A stretch of 44,129 nucleotides of DNA from Cytophagales bacterium. Lineage in GTDB: Bacteria; Bacteroidota; Bacteroidia; Cytophagales; Spirosomataceae. The DNA is taken from positions 1-44,129 of the forward strand of contig JANSYO010000040.1 in NCBI GenBank assembly GCA_024742395.1. Reading direction: 5' to 3'. Within the stretch, counting starts at the first letter, position 1. Every line of letters begins with the position of its first letter. The notes beneath the pieces were generated by a model. The model had not been told where the DNA came from. It saw only the letters and a list, made by a program, of their open reading frames with translations, and made no database searches. A program made the translations under genes and the position numbers. Of the stretch, positions 33,504-41,624 are shown in pieces.

Positions 33504-34283
33504 TTACAAAGAAGCACTCAGTCCACCATCCACGGGTAGGTTAATGCCGTTTATTGAAAATGCTGCGGGTGAGGCCAAAATCGCTACTGCTGCCGCTACT
33601 TCTTGTGGAGTGGCGAATCTACCTGAAGGTACATTGGCCTGAAGCTCATCTTCCACCTTTTTTACAGATTTATTCTCAGCTTTTGCACGCATTTCGTTTA
33701 CCTGAGTTAGCCTTCCGGTACTGGTATATCCGGGAAGTACATTATTCACTGTGATGCCCGTATGACTTAATTCTTTTGATAAGGTCTTCGCCCAGGCAGC
33801 CACGGCCCATCTGATTGTATTTGAAACGCCTAAACCAATAATTGGTTGTTTGACAGAAACAGAAATAATGTTGATAATCCGGCCAAATTTTTCAGCTTTC
33901 ATATAAGGTACTAAGGCCTGTGAGAGCAATTGATTAATGACTAAATGCTGCTCAAAAGTCTTCTGGAATTTTTCAGGTGATTCTTCTAAAATGGAGCCTC
34001 CTGCCGGTCCTCCGGTGTTATTGACCAAAATGTGAAATTTACAGGCATTGTTTTCCAAAGCTTTCTTCACTGACTCCGTGTCTGAAAAATCAGCCACCAT
34101 AAATCGGTGCTTTTGCCCTTTGGTGATATCCAATTCGGCACATTTCTGTTTTAGTTTTTCTTTATTCCTGGCAAAGAGACAAATACTGGCTCCCAAAAGA
34201 GCTAATTCTACTGCGGAAGCCCAGCCTATTCCATCGGTTCCACCACAAACCAATGCATATTTATTTTTGAGATTTAAATTCAT
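33504..34283 (-). CDS. SDR-family protein with substituted active site (SNxxR instead of YxxxK)
   Basis: 259 residues, a short-chain dehydrogenase/reductase Rossmann protein. The cofactor motif CGGTDGIGWA (13-22) and NNTGGP (about 88-93) are present, and the C-terminus has the usual FATPQEVAAAVAILASPAAF and INGINLPVDGG. The catalytic YxxxK is absent: where other SDRs read YSASKAA, this one reads SNTIRWA, putting Ser in place of Tyr and Arg in place of Lys. This SNxxR pattern occurs in a known SDR branch usually annotated as 3-oxoacyl-ACP reductase, whose chemistry is unsettled. The adjacent SDR gene upstream keeps the Tyr/Lys pair. It is probably cytoplasmic. Confidence 0.88.
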   Translation of the reverse strand: MNLNLKNKYALVCGGTDGIGWASAVELALLGASICLFARNKEKLKQKCAELDITKGQKHRFMVADFSDTESVKKALENNACKFHILVNNTGGPAGGSILEESPEKFQKTFEQHLVINQLLSQALVPYMKAEKFGRIINIISVSVKQPIIGLGVSNTIRWAVAAWAKTLSKELSHTGITVNNVLPGYTSTGRLTQVNEMRAKAENKSVKKVEDELQANVPSGRFATPQEVAAAVAILASPAAFSINGINLPVDGGLSASL

Positions 34284-34323
34284 AAAGGCAATTTAGGGGA
34301 GATTTGATTTCATTAAAAGAAAA

Positions 34324-34358
34324 AGACCTGACATTCAAACTTTGTTGATATCAGGTCT
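34324..34358 (-). terminator. Terminator after the frameshifted SDR gene
   Basis: AGACCTGA (34324-34331) pairs with TCAGGTCT (34351-34358); on the minus strand the stem is followed by TTTTTCTTTT. It lies between the two SDR genes, so they are probably separate transcripts. Confidence 0.75.
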
Positions 34359-34380
34359 CAAAATAATGTACTTGCTCAGC

Positions 34381-35113
34381 TTACTTTTTGGCAGTTCTGC
34401 TAGGTCTAACTTCTATTTTGCTTGGTAGAGTTCTGGCCGGCATTTTAATTAAGTCAGACACGATCTGACCAATATCTTCGGGCTGAATTTTCCAGGCGTC
34501 TTCCTCTGATGGTGTGTGGTCATTGAAATAGGTTGCTACAGAACCTGGCATAATAGTACTCACTTTAATATCGTCTTGGCGAACGTCTAGCATCATAGCT
34601 TGGGTAAAGCCTACCAAACCAAACTTACTGGCATTGTATGCGGAAGCGGTTGCAAAAAAGTTTGTACCTGCCAGACTGGCAATTGTGATGAAATAGCCTT
34701 TGGTTTTCTTTAAAGCATCTAAAGAGGCTTTTGCCGAGTAAAAAACACCTGTAAGATTGATGTCTATGGTCTCGTTCCATTGTTCAGGACTTAGATCATA
34801 TATAGAACCAAAATGACCAACACCGGCATTTGCAATATAGTAGTCTATCTGCCCCCAGGTATCGATAACAGTTTTAACAGCAGCTTCTTGAGATTCAAGG
34901 CTTCTAACGTCAGATTCAATTCCTATTGCGTAACCGTCCTTAATTTTGTTCAATTCTCCGGCAGCTTTATCAGCGGCCTCCTTTGAACGGCTGGTAATAG
35001 CCACTTTTATTCCGTCATTAATTAGCTTTTCGGCCACGCCATAACCTATACCTTTACTACCTCCTGTTATAAATGCTACTTTCTTTTTTCTGTGTTTTGA
35101 ATTGTTGAGTCAA
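34381..35113 (-). pseudogene. SDR-family oxidoreductase with a one-base frame disruption near the start
   Basis: From GTG at 35037 the frame gives 218 residues that lack the cofactor motif. Reading the same frame further upstream gives KVAFITGGSKGIGYGVAEK, a perfect SDR TGxxxGxG site, but no ATG, GTG or TTG occurs before an in-frame TGA at about 35103. A TTG at 35113 in the neighbouring frame gives MTQQFKTQKK and would join the main frame as MTQQFKTQKKKVAFITGG if one A were removed from the A6 run at 35084-35089. The repaired protein would be 243 residues, the usual SDR length. The catalytic Tyr and Lys (YNASK) and the rest are intact. It is either a fresh frameshift, an assembly error, or translated by an unusual route. 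Confidence 0.75.
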
Positions 35114-35118
35114 AAAAT

Positions 35119-35148
35119 AAAGACGGCTACAAAAGCTTAACCGTCTTT
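35119..35148 (-). terminator. Terminator after the sulfatase gene
   Basis: AAAGACGG (35119-35126) pairs with CCGTCTTT (35141-35148) around a 14-base loop; on the minus strand T-rich sequence (TTTATTTTTTG) follows. It ends the sulfatase transcript and lies directly before the proposed SDR start. Confidence 0.8.
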
Positions 35149-35198
35149 TTTGTAACAGAGCTACGTGGTGTTTTAATTCCGAGATGAGCTGGTTTAGT

Positions 35199-36641
35199 CT
35201 AAATTCTTCCTATGGGTCTTCTGCCACTACCTTCGCGATTGGTGATTTCATCGCCTAGTTCTTCTCTAATGGTTTCAGCATAGGCTTCCAGTTCTTTGAC
35301 AACTTCAGGATATAGTCTTTGAACGTCATACTCTTCACCCGGATCACGTCTTAGGTCGTAAAGAGCCATCGGTTCTTCATGTTGTTCGGTATTGGGTCCC
35401 GGAAAACCATCATTGCCCGGTAAAAAACCTTTGTAGGTTCTTCCTGTGTGTGGCAGTACAAGTTTCCATTGATCTTTTCTGACAGCTTCAAGATTATTTC
35501 TGCGGTAATAATAAGCAAAGAACTCCCGGGGTTTGGCGGTCATGTCTCCATTTAAAATAGGCATAAGGCTTACCCCGTCTATTTTGTTTTTTGGTAAAGA
35601 AGTACCGCAAATGGATGCGATTGTAGGTAACAGGTCAATAGTGGAGGTCAATTGATTACAAACAACACCTGCCGGTACTTTACCTTTCCATCTTACGATG
35701 CCCGGCACTCTGTGTCCTCCTTCGTAACTAACACCTTTTCCTTCTCTCAGCCCACCCGTTGAGCCGGCATGGTTTCCGTAGTTTATCCATGGACCGTTAT
35801 CACTGGTAAAAATGATCATGGTATTTTCATCAATACCTTGCTCTTTTAAGGTTTTCATAATTTCGCCCACAGACCAGTCTATTTCCAACATTAAGTCGGC
35901 ATAAAGGCCCTCGCCACTTTTGTCCTTAAACTTGTCTGATACTGCTATGGGCACATGTGGCATGGTATGAGGTAAATAGAGGAAAAATGGCTTCTTACTG
36001 TTCTTTTTAATGAAACTAACCGCCTTTTCGGTGTAAAGAGTAGTGAGTTCTGCCTGCTCTTCTAGGGTAGTTAAATATCTTGAAACCTCATTATCTACTA
36101 CCAAAGGCAGGTCTGGCCACTTTTCTTTAAAAGTTCCTATTCCGCGTTTTCCGTCATACCAGATTGGCCACATGTCATTTGAGTAGGGTATTCCTACGTA
36201 TTCATCAAATCCGTGTTGTAGAGGCAAGAATTTTTTATCATCGCCCAGGTGCCATTTTCCAAAAATACCCGTGGCGTAGCCTTTCTCTTTTAATAATTCG
36301 GCTATCGTGGTTTCATCAGGGTTTAGACCTACACCTGCTCCGGGAAAGTAGGCCCCATGAATATTAAGTCTGTTTGGATAGCAGCCAGTCATTAAGGCTG
36401 CTCTTGAGGCGGAGCAAACGGCCTGTGCACTCAGGAAATTAGTAAACCTGATTCCCTCTGCTGCCATTCGGTCAATGTTTTCAGTTCTGTAGGTACTTGC
36501 ACCATAGCAACTCAGATCACCATAGCCCATATCATCCATAAATATCAAGACAATATTTGGGCTATCTGCTGGTTTTAAAGAGCTCGCCCCTTGTATAAAA
36601 AGTAGGGCAGCGAGGAAATAGAGAGGTTTTTTAAAATTCAT
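35199..36641 (-). CDS. Type I sulfatase (arylsulfatase A-like), exported
   Basis: About 480 residues from the ATG at 36641; a start at 36659 would add six. A Sec signal peptide (NFKKPLYFLAALLFIQGASS) is present. The sulfatase core is complete: PNIVLIFMDDMGYGDLSCYG with the metal-binding Asp pair, the formylglycine motif CSASRAALMTG (the Cys is converted to formylglycine), GKWHLGD, PHVPIAV and FTSDNGPWINYGNHAGSTGG. It hydrolyses sulfate esters, probably on sulfated glycans or aryl substrates, in the periplasm or at the surface. CxAxR-type motifs can be modified by either the FGE or the anaerobic anSME route, and neither maturase is in the window. It stands alone, bounded by a terminator, and is divergent from gltX. 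Confidence 0.94.
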   Translation of the reverse strand: MNFKKPLYFLAALLFIQGASSLKPADSPNIVLIFMDDMGYGDLSCYGASTYRTENIDRMAAEGIRFTNFLSAQAVCSASRAALMTGCYPNRLNIHGAYFPGAGVGLNPDETTIAELLKEKGYATGIFGKWHLGDDKKFLPLQHGFDEYVGIPYSNDMWPIWYDGKRGIGTFKEKWPDLPLVVDNEVSRYLTTLEEQAELTTLYTEKAVSFIKKNSKKPFFLYLPHTMPHVPIAVSDKFKDKSGEGLYADLMLEIDWSVGEIMKTLKEQGIDENTMIIFTSDNGPWINYGNHAGSTGGLREGKGVSYEGGHRVPGIVRWKGKVPAGVVCNQLTSTIDLLPTIASICGTSLPKNKIDGVSLMPILNGDMTAKPREFFAYYYRRNNLEAVRKDQWKLVLPHTGRTYKGFLPGNDGFPGPNTEQHEEPMALYDLRRDPGEEYDVQRLYPEVVKELEAYAETIREELGDEITNREGSGRRPIGRI

Positions 36642-36713
36642 AGGTTGTTTTTTTAGCAATTTAATAACATTCTTCTGTTTGGCGTAAATGAATGGTGTCT
36701 GATTAAAATTTCC

Positions 36714-36721
36714 TACTTTTG
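36714..36721 (+). promoter_or_regulatory. -7 element for gltX
   Basis: TACTTTTG fits TAnnTTTG, 21 bases before the gltX ATG. No TTG stands at the expected -33 spacing. Confidence 0.45.
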
Positions 36722-36742
36722 CAGCCCAATTTTAGATAAAAT

Positions 36743-38236
36743 ATGTCAGTAAGAGTTCGTTTTGCCCCGAGTCCTACGGGTCCACTTCATATTGGAGGTG
36801 TTCGTACAGCACTTTACAATTATCTTTTCGCCAAGAAAAATGGCGGAGATTTTATTCTCAGAATTGAGGATACAGATCAGTCAAGATATGTAGCCGGTGC
36901 TGAGCAATACATCATAGATAGCTTAGCTTGGCTGGGTTTAAGCTTTGATGAAAGTCCGGCCGGTGGGCCACACGCCCCTTACAGACAATCTGAAAGAAAG
37001 GACATTTATAGTAAATATGCCCAAACCCTAATAGATACAGGTAAAGCTTATTACGCCTTTGATTCGGCAGAGGAGTTGGATGCCATGCGTAAAGAATTGG
37101 AAGCGGCCAAAGTGGATAATCCTTCATATAATTCTGTTACAAGAATGAAAATGAAGAACTCTATTACTTTGGGCAAAGAAGAAACGCAAAGAAGAATAGC
37201 CAATGGTGACCCGCATGTAGTTAGATTAATGGTTCCTTTAAAGGAGGAAATCAGGTTTAAAGACATGATCAGAGACTGGGTAGTGGTTCACTCTTCTACC
37301 ATTGACGACAAGGTGCTTTTAAAAGCTGACGGGATGCCCACATACCATTTGGCAAATATTGTAGATGATCACGAAATGGGTATAACCCACGTAATCAGGG
37401 GCGAGGAGTGGTTGCCATCAGCACCCTTACATATATTGCTTTATAAGGCATTCGGCTGGCAACACCCGGAGTTTGCTCATCTTCCTCTTCTCCTAAAACC
37501 CGAAGGTAATGGAAAGCTAAGTAAAAGAGATGGATTGCTGGGCGATTTCCCAGTTTTCCCTGTTGAGTGGAAAGATGACTCTGGAGAAGTTAGTCGTGGT
37601 TTTAAGCAAGATGGCTACTTGCCTGAGGCTGTTTTGAACTTTTTAGCTCTTTTGGGCTGGAACCCCGGCACAGAGCAGGAGATTTTTTCTTTGGAAGAAT
37701 TGATCAATGCATTCTCTATTGATAGAATCAATAAATCGGGAGCTCGATTTGATATTCAAAAAGCTCAGTGGTTTAATCAACATTACATTAAAACCATGGA
37801 TGATGCTACTTTAGTAGCAGAAGTAAATAAGGGCTTAGATAATGAGCATTTGGCTTCGCAATTAGTGAAGCTGATGAAAGAGAGAGTGACCTTTATTAAA
37901 GAAATTAAAACAGAAGTCCCGTATCTTTTCGAAGCACCTTCTGCATATGACGAGACAGTAGCTGCCAAAAAATGGGATGATTTAGCCAAAAAGGCCATGC
38001 CCATCATTATTGAATTATTGGCTGGTGTAGATGACTTCAGTACAGAGAATATTCATAAGGCTATTTGGGAAGGACTACCCGAACAAGAGATCAAACCGGG
38101 CAAAGTAATGCAAGCTTTACGTTTAGCCACAACGGGAGCCGGTAATGGCCCCGATCTTATGCTGATGCTGGAGATATTAGGCAAAGAAGAAGTAACGGCC
38201 AGAATTAAGAAAGCCTTGGAGGTTTTAGGGGCGTAG
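36743..38236 (+). CDS. gltX: Glutamate--tRNA ligase
   Basis: 497 residues, a class I aminoacyl-tRNA synthetase that charges tRNA-Glu in the cytoplasm. The HIGH-type motif is in RFAPSPTGPLHIGGVRTALY (6-25) and the KMSKS-type motif is KLSKRDG (258-264). Other typical pieces are RIEDTDQSR (40-48), ADGMPTYHLANIVDDHEMGITHVIRGEEWL split over 195-224, and GWNPGTEQEIFSLEELI. There is no sign of the YadB/GluQ truncation; the anticodon-binding domain (about 340-497) is full length. The gene ends 18 bases before a very strong terminator and seems to be transcribed alone. Confidence 0.97.
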   Translation: MSVRVRFAPSPTGPLHIGGVRTALYNYLFAKKNGGDFILRIEDTDQSRYVAGAEQYIIDSLAWLGLSFDESPAGGPHAPYRQSERKDIYSKYAQTLIDTGKAYYAFDSAEELDAMRKELEAAKVDNPSYNSVTRMKMKNSITLGKEETQRRIANGDPHVVRLMVPLKEEIRFKDMIRDWVVVHSSTIDDKVLLKADGMPTYHLANIVDDHEMGITHVIRGEEWLPSAPLHILLYKAFGWQHPEFAHLPLLLKPEGNGKLSKRDGLLGDFPVFPVEWKDDSGEVSRGFKQDGYLPEAVLNFLALLGWNPGTEQEIFSLEELINAFSIDRINKSGARFDIQKAQWFNQHYIKTMDDATLVAEVNKGLDNEHLASQLVKLMKERVTFIKEIKTEVPYLFEAPSAYDETVAAKKWDDLAKKAMPIIIELLAGVDDFSTENIHKAIWEGLPEQEIKPGKVMQALRLATTGAGNGPDLMLMLEILGKEEVTARIKKALEVLGA

Positions 38237-38254
38237 GTGAACATAAATATTTCT

Positions 38255-38288
38255 AAAATGCCTTTGTGAAAACAAAGGCATTTTTTTT
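38255..38288 (+). terminator. Strong terminator after gltX
   Basis: Perfect 13-bp stem (38255-38267 with 38272-38284) closed by a GAAA tetraloop and followed by a T run. A second hairpin reusing the CCTTTG/CAAAGG arms lies at 38307-38321 and has a T run on the minus strand. Confidence 0.93.
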
Positions 38289-38408
38289 GGGAACTCTTCA
38301 AAAAAACCTTTGTTACAAAGGCAAAAAAGTACTTATCCTGAATTCTGACCATTTATATTGAAATGATACGATTGGTCAAATTCTCCTCAGGATTCGTAAT
38401 TTCATTAA

Positions 38409-38416
38409 TAGATTTG
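38409..38416 (+). promoter_or_regulatory. -7 element before the small acidic protein/AIM24 operon
   Basis: TAGATTTG fits TAnnTTTG, 34 bases before the ATG at 38451. The -33 box is not evident. Confidence 0.4.
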
Positions 38417-38450
38417 TATCACCTCGTTTGGCTAGCCAGCGAAAAATAAA

Positions 38451-38663
38451 ATGATTATGCCTAAGAAAAAGGAAGTAAACGAAGAGAAACCACGAGTTCA
38501 CAAAGATCTGGATGGTTTCAATATTAAGATAAACACATTTGGCGAAATTCAGATGTCGTATGACATTGAACGCATAAATCAGTTTCTAAATGACAACGTG
38601 GAAGATAAGAAACTGAAAGGAGTAGATTTAGACGAATTAAAAAACAAAGAAGAAGAAGAATGA
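38451..38663 (+). CDS. Small charged protein coupled to the AIM24 gene
   Basis: 70 residues, hydrophilic and strongly acidic at the end ([12 protein letters not shown]), with a basic start ([18 protein letters not shown]). The middle [20 protein letters not shown] looks like a short beta hairpin followed by a helix. I do not recognise a named family, but its ATGA overlap with the next gene (stop at 38661-38663, next ATG at 38660) means translational coupling and probably a shared function. There is no signal or membrane segment. Translation could also begin at Met3. Confidence 0.8.
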   Translation: MIMPKKKEVNEEKPRVHKDLDGFNIKINTFGEIQMSYDIERINQFLNDNVEDKKLKGVDLDELKNKEEEE

Positions 38664-39439
38664 GAAGCCATGAAATTGACTACGAGATCCTGGGTGAAGA
38701 TATACAGGTAGTAGTTATTGAACTAGACCCTAATGAAACTGTAGTAGCAGAAGCTGGCAGTATGCTGTATATGGAAGACGGCATTTCTTTTGAAACTAGA
38801 ATGGGAGATGGTAGCCAGGCTAACCAATCTGTGCTGGGTAAATTATTTCAAGCCGGTAGCCGGATGCTCATGGGGGAGTCACTCTTTATGACACATTTTA
38901 CCAATAGAGGTTACGGCAAAAAGAAAGTGGCTTTTGCTGCTCCTTACCCGGGTACCATTAAGGCAGTAGATTTGTCTAAAATTTATCAGCAGACACTGAT
39001 AGTTCAGAAAGATGCATTCTTATGTGCCGCTATGGGTACGCAAATTTCTATTCATTTTAATAAACGTTTTGGAGCTGGACTTTTCGGGGGTGAAGGTTTT
39101 ATTCTGGAGCGTATTCAGGGAGATGGCCTGGCCTTCATTCATTCAGGTGGTGTAGTGATGGAGAAGACATTAAACAATGAAACCCTTCGTATAGATACCG
39201 GCTGTATTGTGGGTTTTGAGCCACAGCTAAATTTTGACATACAGGCTGCTGGTGGCCTTAGGTCTATGGTCTTTGGAGGAGAGGGTATGTTTTTGGCCAC
39301 TCTTTCCGGAACCGGGAAAGTTTGGATTCAATCCTTACCTATTTCCAAATTAATCAGAAGGTTGTCTCCTTCAGGTGGAAACTCAAAGAAAGAGGGTGGT
39401 TCAGTTCTGGGAGGACTGGCAGATATGTTTGAGTCTTAG
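38660..39439 (+). CDS. AIM24 / TIGR00266 family protein
   Basis: 259 residues of beta-rich sequence typical of the AIM24 family: [80 protein letters not shown], and the closing [20 protein letters not shown] with [10 protein letters not shown]. Yeast AIM24 affects mitochondrial inner-membrane organisation; bacterial members have no settled function, and a tubby-like trimeric beta fold has been seen in relatives. It overlaps the preceding small gene by four bases and overlaps the stop of the convergent DUF779 gene by four bases. No signal peptide is seen, so it is expected to be cytoplasmic or peripheral to the membrane. Confidence 0.9.
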   Translation: MRSHEIDYEILGEDIQVVVIELDPNETVVAEAGSMLYMEDGISFETRMGDGSQANQSVLGKLFQAGSRMLMGESLFMTHFTNRGYGKKKVAFAAPYPGTIKAVDLSKIYQQTLIVQKDAFLCAAMGTQISIHFNKRFGAGLFGGEGFILERIQGDGLAFIHSGGVVMEKTLNNETLRIDTGCIVGFEPQLNFDIQAAGGLRSMVFGGEGMFLATLSGTGKVWIQSLPISKLIRRLSPSGGNSKKEGGSVLGGLADMFES

Positions 39440-39819
39440 TAATACTCGGGCATTTGCTCTTTCAAAGAGTCAAGCTCACTTTTACTTAAAAGGCGTGATT
39501 TTACAATAAATCTTAAGCCTAAAGGAATTTCTAAAGAGAAACTGGAGCCACGCCCTTCTACAATGTCAACAGTCAGATGGGTGTGTTTCCAGTACTCAAA
39601 CTGGTCACGGGCCATATAAAAGTTACAATCCACAATTTCACCGAGGAAGACGTCAGTTTCATTAATAAAGAAATCTTCCTTTTGAAAACACATAGGCGAT
39701 GAACCATCACAGCATCCGCCACTTTGATGAAAAATTAAAGGGCCGTACTTCTTCCGAAGCTTCTTAATAATCTTCTCGGCTGCCGGAGTAACGTTTACTA
39801 ATTCTACTGACTCACTCAT
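39436..39819 (-). CDS. DUF779 protein, companion of aldehyde dehydrogenase
   Basis: 127 residues. The DUF779 hallmark is [17 protein letters not shown] with Cys36, Cys37 and Cys44, followed by [20 protein letters not shown] with a His and further Cys, and ending in [11 protein letters not shown]-like sequence (here [18 protein letters not shown]). The Cys/His set suggests metal or redox chemistry, but no function is proven. DUF779 genes commonly sit beside acetaldehyde-type dehydrogenases, as here (53 bases downstream of the dehydrogenase on the same strand), so a helper role in aldehyde oxidation is inferred. It is convergent with the AIM24 gene. Confidence 0.9.
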   Translation of the reverse strand: MSESVELVNVTPAAEKIIKKLRKKYGPLIFHQSGGCCDGSSPMCFQKEDFFINETDVFLGEIVDCNFYMARDQFEYWKHTHLTVDIVEGRGSSFSLEIPLGLRFIVKSRLLSKSELDSLKEQMPEYY

Positions 39820-39838
39820 AAGATGAAAATAAAAAGCA

Positions 39839-39857
39839 GGAGGCTCATTGAACCTCC
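39839..39857 (-). promoter_or_regulatory. Weak hairpin between the aldehyde dehydrogenase and DUF779 genes
   Basis: GGAGG/CCTCC arms with a 9-base loop; on the minus strand TGCTTTTTATTTT follows. This resembles a leaky terminator that would lower DUF779 expression relative to the dehydrogenase. Confidence 0.4.
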
Positions 39858-39872
39858 CACTTTGATAATTGA

Positions 39873-41396
39873 TTAAAAGAAACCTAGTTTATTTTTGTCA
39901 TAAGAGATGAGCATATTCTTAGACTGCCTGTAATGATCCAGCATCATTTTATGGTTTTCTCGACCAATACCTGACTTCTTATAGCCGCCAAAAGGAGCAT
40001 GAGCGGGGTACGCATGATAGCAGTTAACCCATACACGTCCGGCCTGAATGGCTCTTGATATTTGATAAGCCTGATGGGTGTCCCTTGTCCATACACCGGC
40101 CCCTAAACCATAAAGCGTGTCATTGGCAATTTCCAAAGCTTCTGCCTCATCTTTAAATGTGGTAAGGCAAACCACCGGCCCGAAAATTTCTTCCTGAAAA
40201 ATTCGCATTTTATTGTTGCCTTTAAAGACGGTAGGTTTAATGTAATAACCACTCTGCAGTCCATCCACATAAGCTGCAGCTCCTCCTGTTAAAAGCTCTG
40301 CACCTTCTTCTTTGCCAATCTCAATATAATTTAAGATTTTCTCGTATTGATCTTTCGAAGCTTGTGCTCCCATCATAGTATCAGGATCTAGCGGATGCCC
40401 CATTTTTATAGCTTCTACCCGTTCAATAAATCGCTCAATAAAGGCATCGGCTATTGACTCTTCTACTAATATTCTGGATGGGCAAGTACAAACTTCGCCT
40501 TGGTTAAGGGCAAAAAGTGTGGCACCTTCAAGTGCTTTATCAAAAAACTCATCATCGGCATCCATAATGCTTTTGAAGAAGACGTTTGGCGATTTGCCTC
40601 CCAACTCCAGAGTAACAGGAATGATGTTTTTTGAGGCATATTGCATAATAAGTTGCCCCGTTGTGGTTTCACCCGTAAAGGCTATTTTATCAATTCTGGA
40701 GCTTGAGGCCAAAGGCTTGCCGGCTTCAAGGCCAAATCCATTGACAATGTTCAATACCCCGGCAGGTAAAATGTCTTTAATTAATTCGGCAAACACCATA
40801 ATCCCCACAGGTGTTTGCTCTGCCGGCTTTAAAACTACGCAGTTCCCTGCTGCCAGTGCAGGAGCTAATTTCCATGCCGCCATAAGTAAGGGGAAATTCC
40901 ATGGAATAATCTGTCCTACAACCCCAAGTGGTTCATTTATTATCAAAGAGAGAGTGTTTGAGTCAAGCTCAGATGCTGAACCTTCCTCTGCTCTGATTAC
41001 CCCGGCAAAATAGCGGAAATGATCAATGGCCAAAGGCAAATCTGCTGCTTTGGTTTCTCGTATGGCTTTTCCGTTATCCCAGGTTTCAATTCTGGCCAGA
41101 AGATCCAGATTCTGTTCCATGATATCGGCAATTTTCAAAAGCATATTGCTTCTTTCTGTAGCTGAGCTATGGTTCCATTGAGGAGCAGCAGCCCAGGCAG
41201 CATCTAGAGCCAGTTCAATATCTTCGGCTTGAGATCTGGCCACCTTGGTGAAAGATTGCCCATCTACCGGTGAACCAACCTCAAAATACTCTCCTTTTAA
41301 GGGGGCTACCCATTTGCCACCTATAAAGTTATCGTAGTGTTCTTTGAATGTTGGTTTGGCGATCTTCGTAAGATCTTTTTGCATGACGTTTGACAT
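39873..41396 (-). CDS. NAD-dependent aldehyde dehydrogenase (AldB/ExaC acetaldehyde type)
   Basis: 507 residues of the aldehyde dehydrogenase superfamily. The NAD-binding and catalytic parts are complete: [20 protein letters not shown] (163-182), [19 protein letters not shown] (240-248), the general base Glu264 in [14 protein letters not shown], and the nucleophile Cys303 in [14 protein letters not shown]. The CTCPSR form and the length match the acetaldehyde dehydrogenases AldB and ExaC, so oxidation of acetaldehyde or similar aldehydes to acids is likely. A DUF779 gene follows and a divergent AraC-type regulator lies upstream, a recurrent trio. Expression is probably controlled by that regulator through the direct-repeat array at 41455-41533. 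Met5 is an alternative start. Confidence 0.95.
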   Translation of the reverse strand: MSNVMQKDLTKIAKPTFKEHYDNFIGGKWVAPLKGEYFEVGSPVDGQSFTKVARSQAEDIELALDAAWAAAPQWNHSSATERSNMLLKIADIMEQNLDLLARIETWDNGKAIRETKAADLPLAIDHFRYFAGVIRAEEGSASELDSNTLSLIINEPLGVVGQIIPWNFPLLMAAWKLAPALAAGNCVVLKPAEQTPVGIMVFAELIKDILPAGVLNIVNGFGLEAGKPLASSSRIDKIAFTGETTTGQLIMQYASKNIIPVTLELGGKSPNVFFKSIMDADDEFFDKALEGATLFALNQGEVCTCPSRILVEESIADAFIERFIERVEAIKMGHPLDPDTMMGAQASKDQYEKILNYIEIGKEEGAELLTGGAAAYVDGLQSGYYIKPTVFKGNNKMRIFQEEIFGPVVCLTTFKDEAEALEIANDTLYGLGAGVWTRDTHQAYQISRAIQAGRVWVNCYHAYPAHAPFGGYKKSGIGRENHKMMLDHYRQSKNMLISYDKNKLGFF

Positions 41397-41425
41397 AGCT
41401 TAATAGTTTATGTTAATAGATATGT

Positions 41426-41441
41426 ACAAAGAAATCTTTGT
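41426..41441. promoter_or_regulatory. 16-bp perfect palindrome upstream of the aldehyde dehydrogenase gene
   Basis: ACAAAGA-AA-TCTTTGT, with 7-base arms, 30 bases before the dehydrogenase start. It could be an operator or overlap the promoter (the minus strand reads TTTCTTTG, near TAnnTTTG). Confidence 0.4.
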
Positions 41442-41454
41442 TTGTTGATATTTT

Positions 41455-41533
41455 GTTGAACTATTCTGTCAAGCCATTTCAAATTCCTGTCATCTGATTT
41501 CATTATTCTGTCATACGTTGAACTATTCCGTCA
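41455..41533. promoter_or_regulatory. Four tandem direct repeats, likely AraC-type operator array
   Basis: The element ATTCyGTCA occurs four times with last bases at 41471, 41492, 41513 and 41533, so at 21, 21 and 20 bases, close to two helical turns. The first and fourth copies extend to GTTGAACTATTCTGTCA and GTTGAACTATTCCGTCA, identical except for one base. All face the same way and lie between the divergent dehydrogenase and AraC-type genes. AraC-family regulators typically bind direct repeats of this kind. The link to this regulator is inferred from position. Confidence 0.7.
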
Positions 41534-41624
41534 TTTTTTGATCCACTTGCCATTACTGCAGTTATATTTTTTGATTAAATAATACTATTATTTAGTTTCA
41601 CTAGACTATCAGACCTTGAGTATT

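Noticed and set aside
38053-38352. 99-residue minus-strand frame across the end of gltX and its terminator
   Set aside because: It runs through the gltX 3' end and the terminator hairpin; no family features.
40519-41013. 164-residue open frame on the + strand inside the aldehyde dehydrogenase gene
   Set aside because: It is antisense to strongly conserved dehydrogenase codons, has no family resemblance or signal, and is a frame shadow.
41455-41533. CRISPR array
   Set aside because: The repeats are only 9-17 bases with no separate spacers of regular length, no leader and no cas genes; an operator array fits better.
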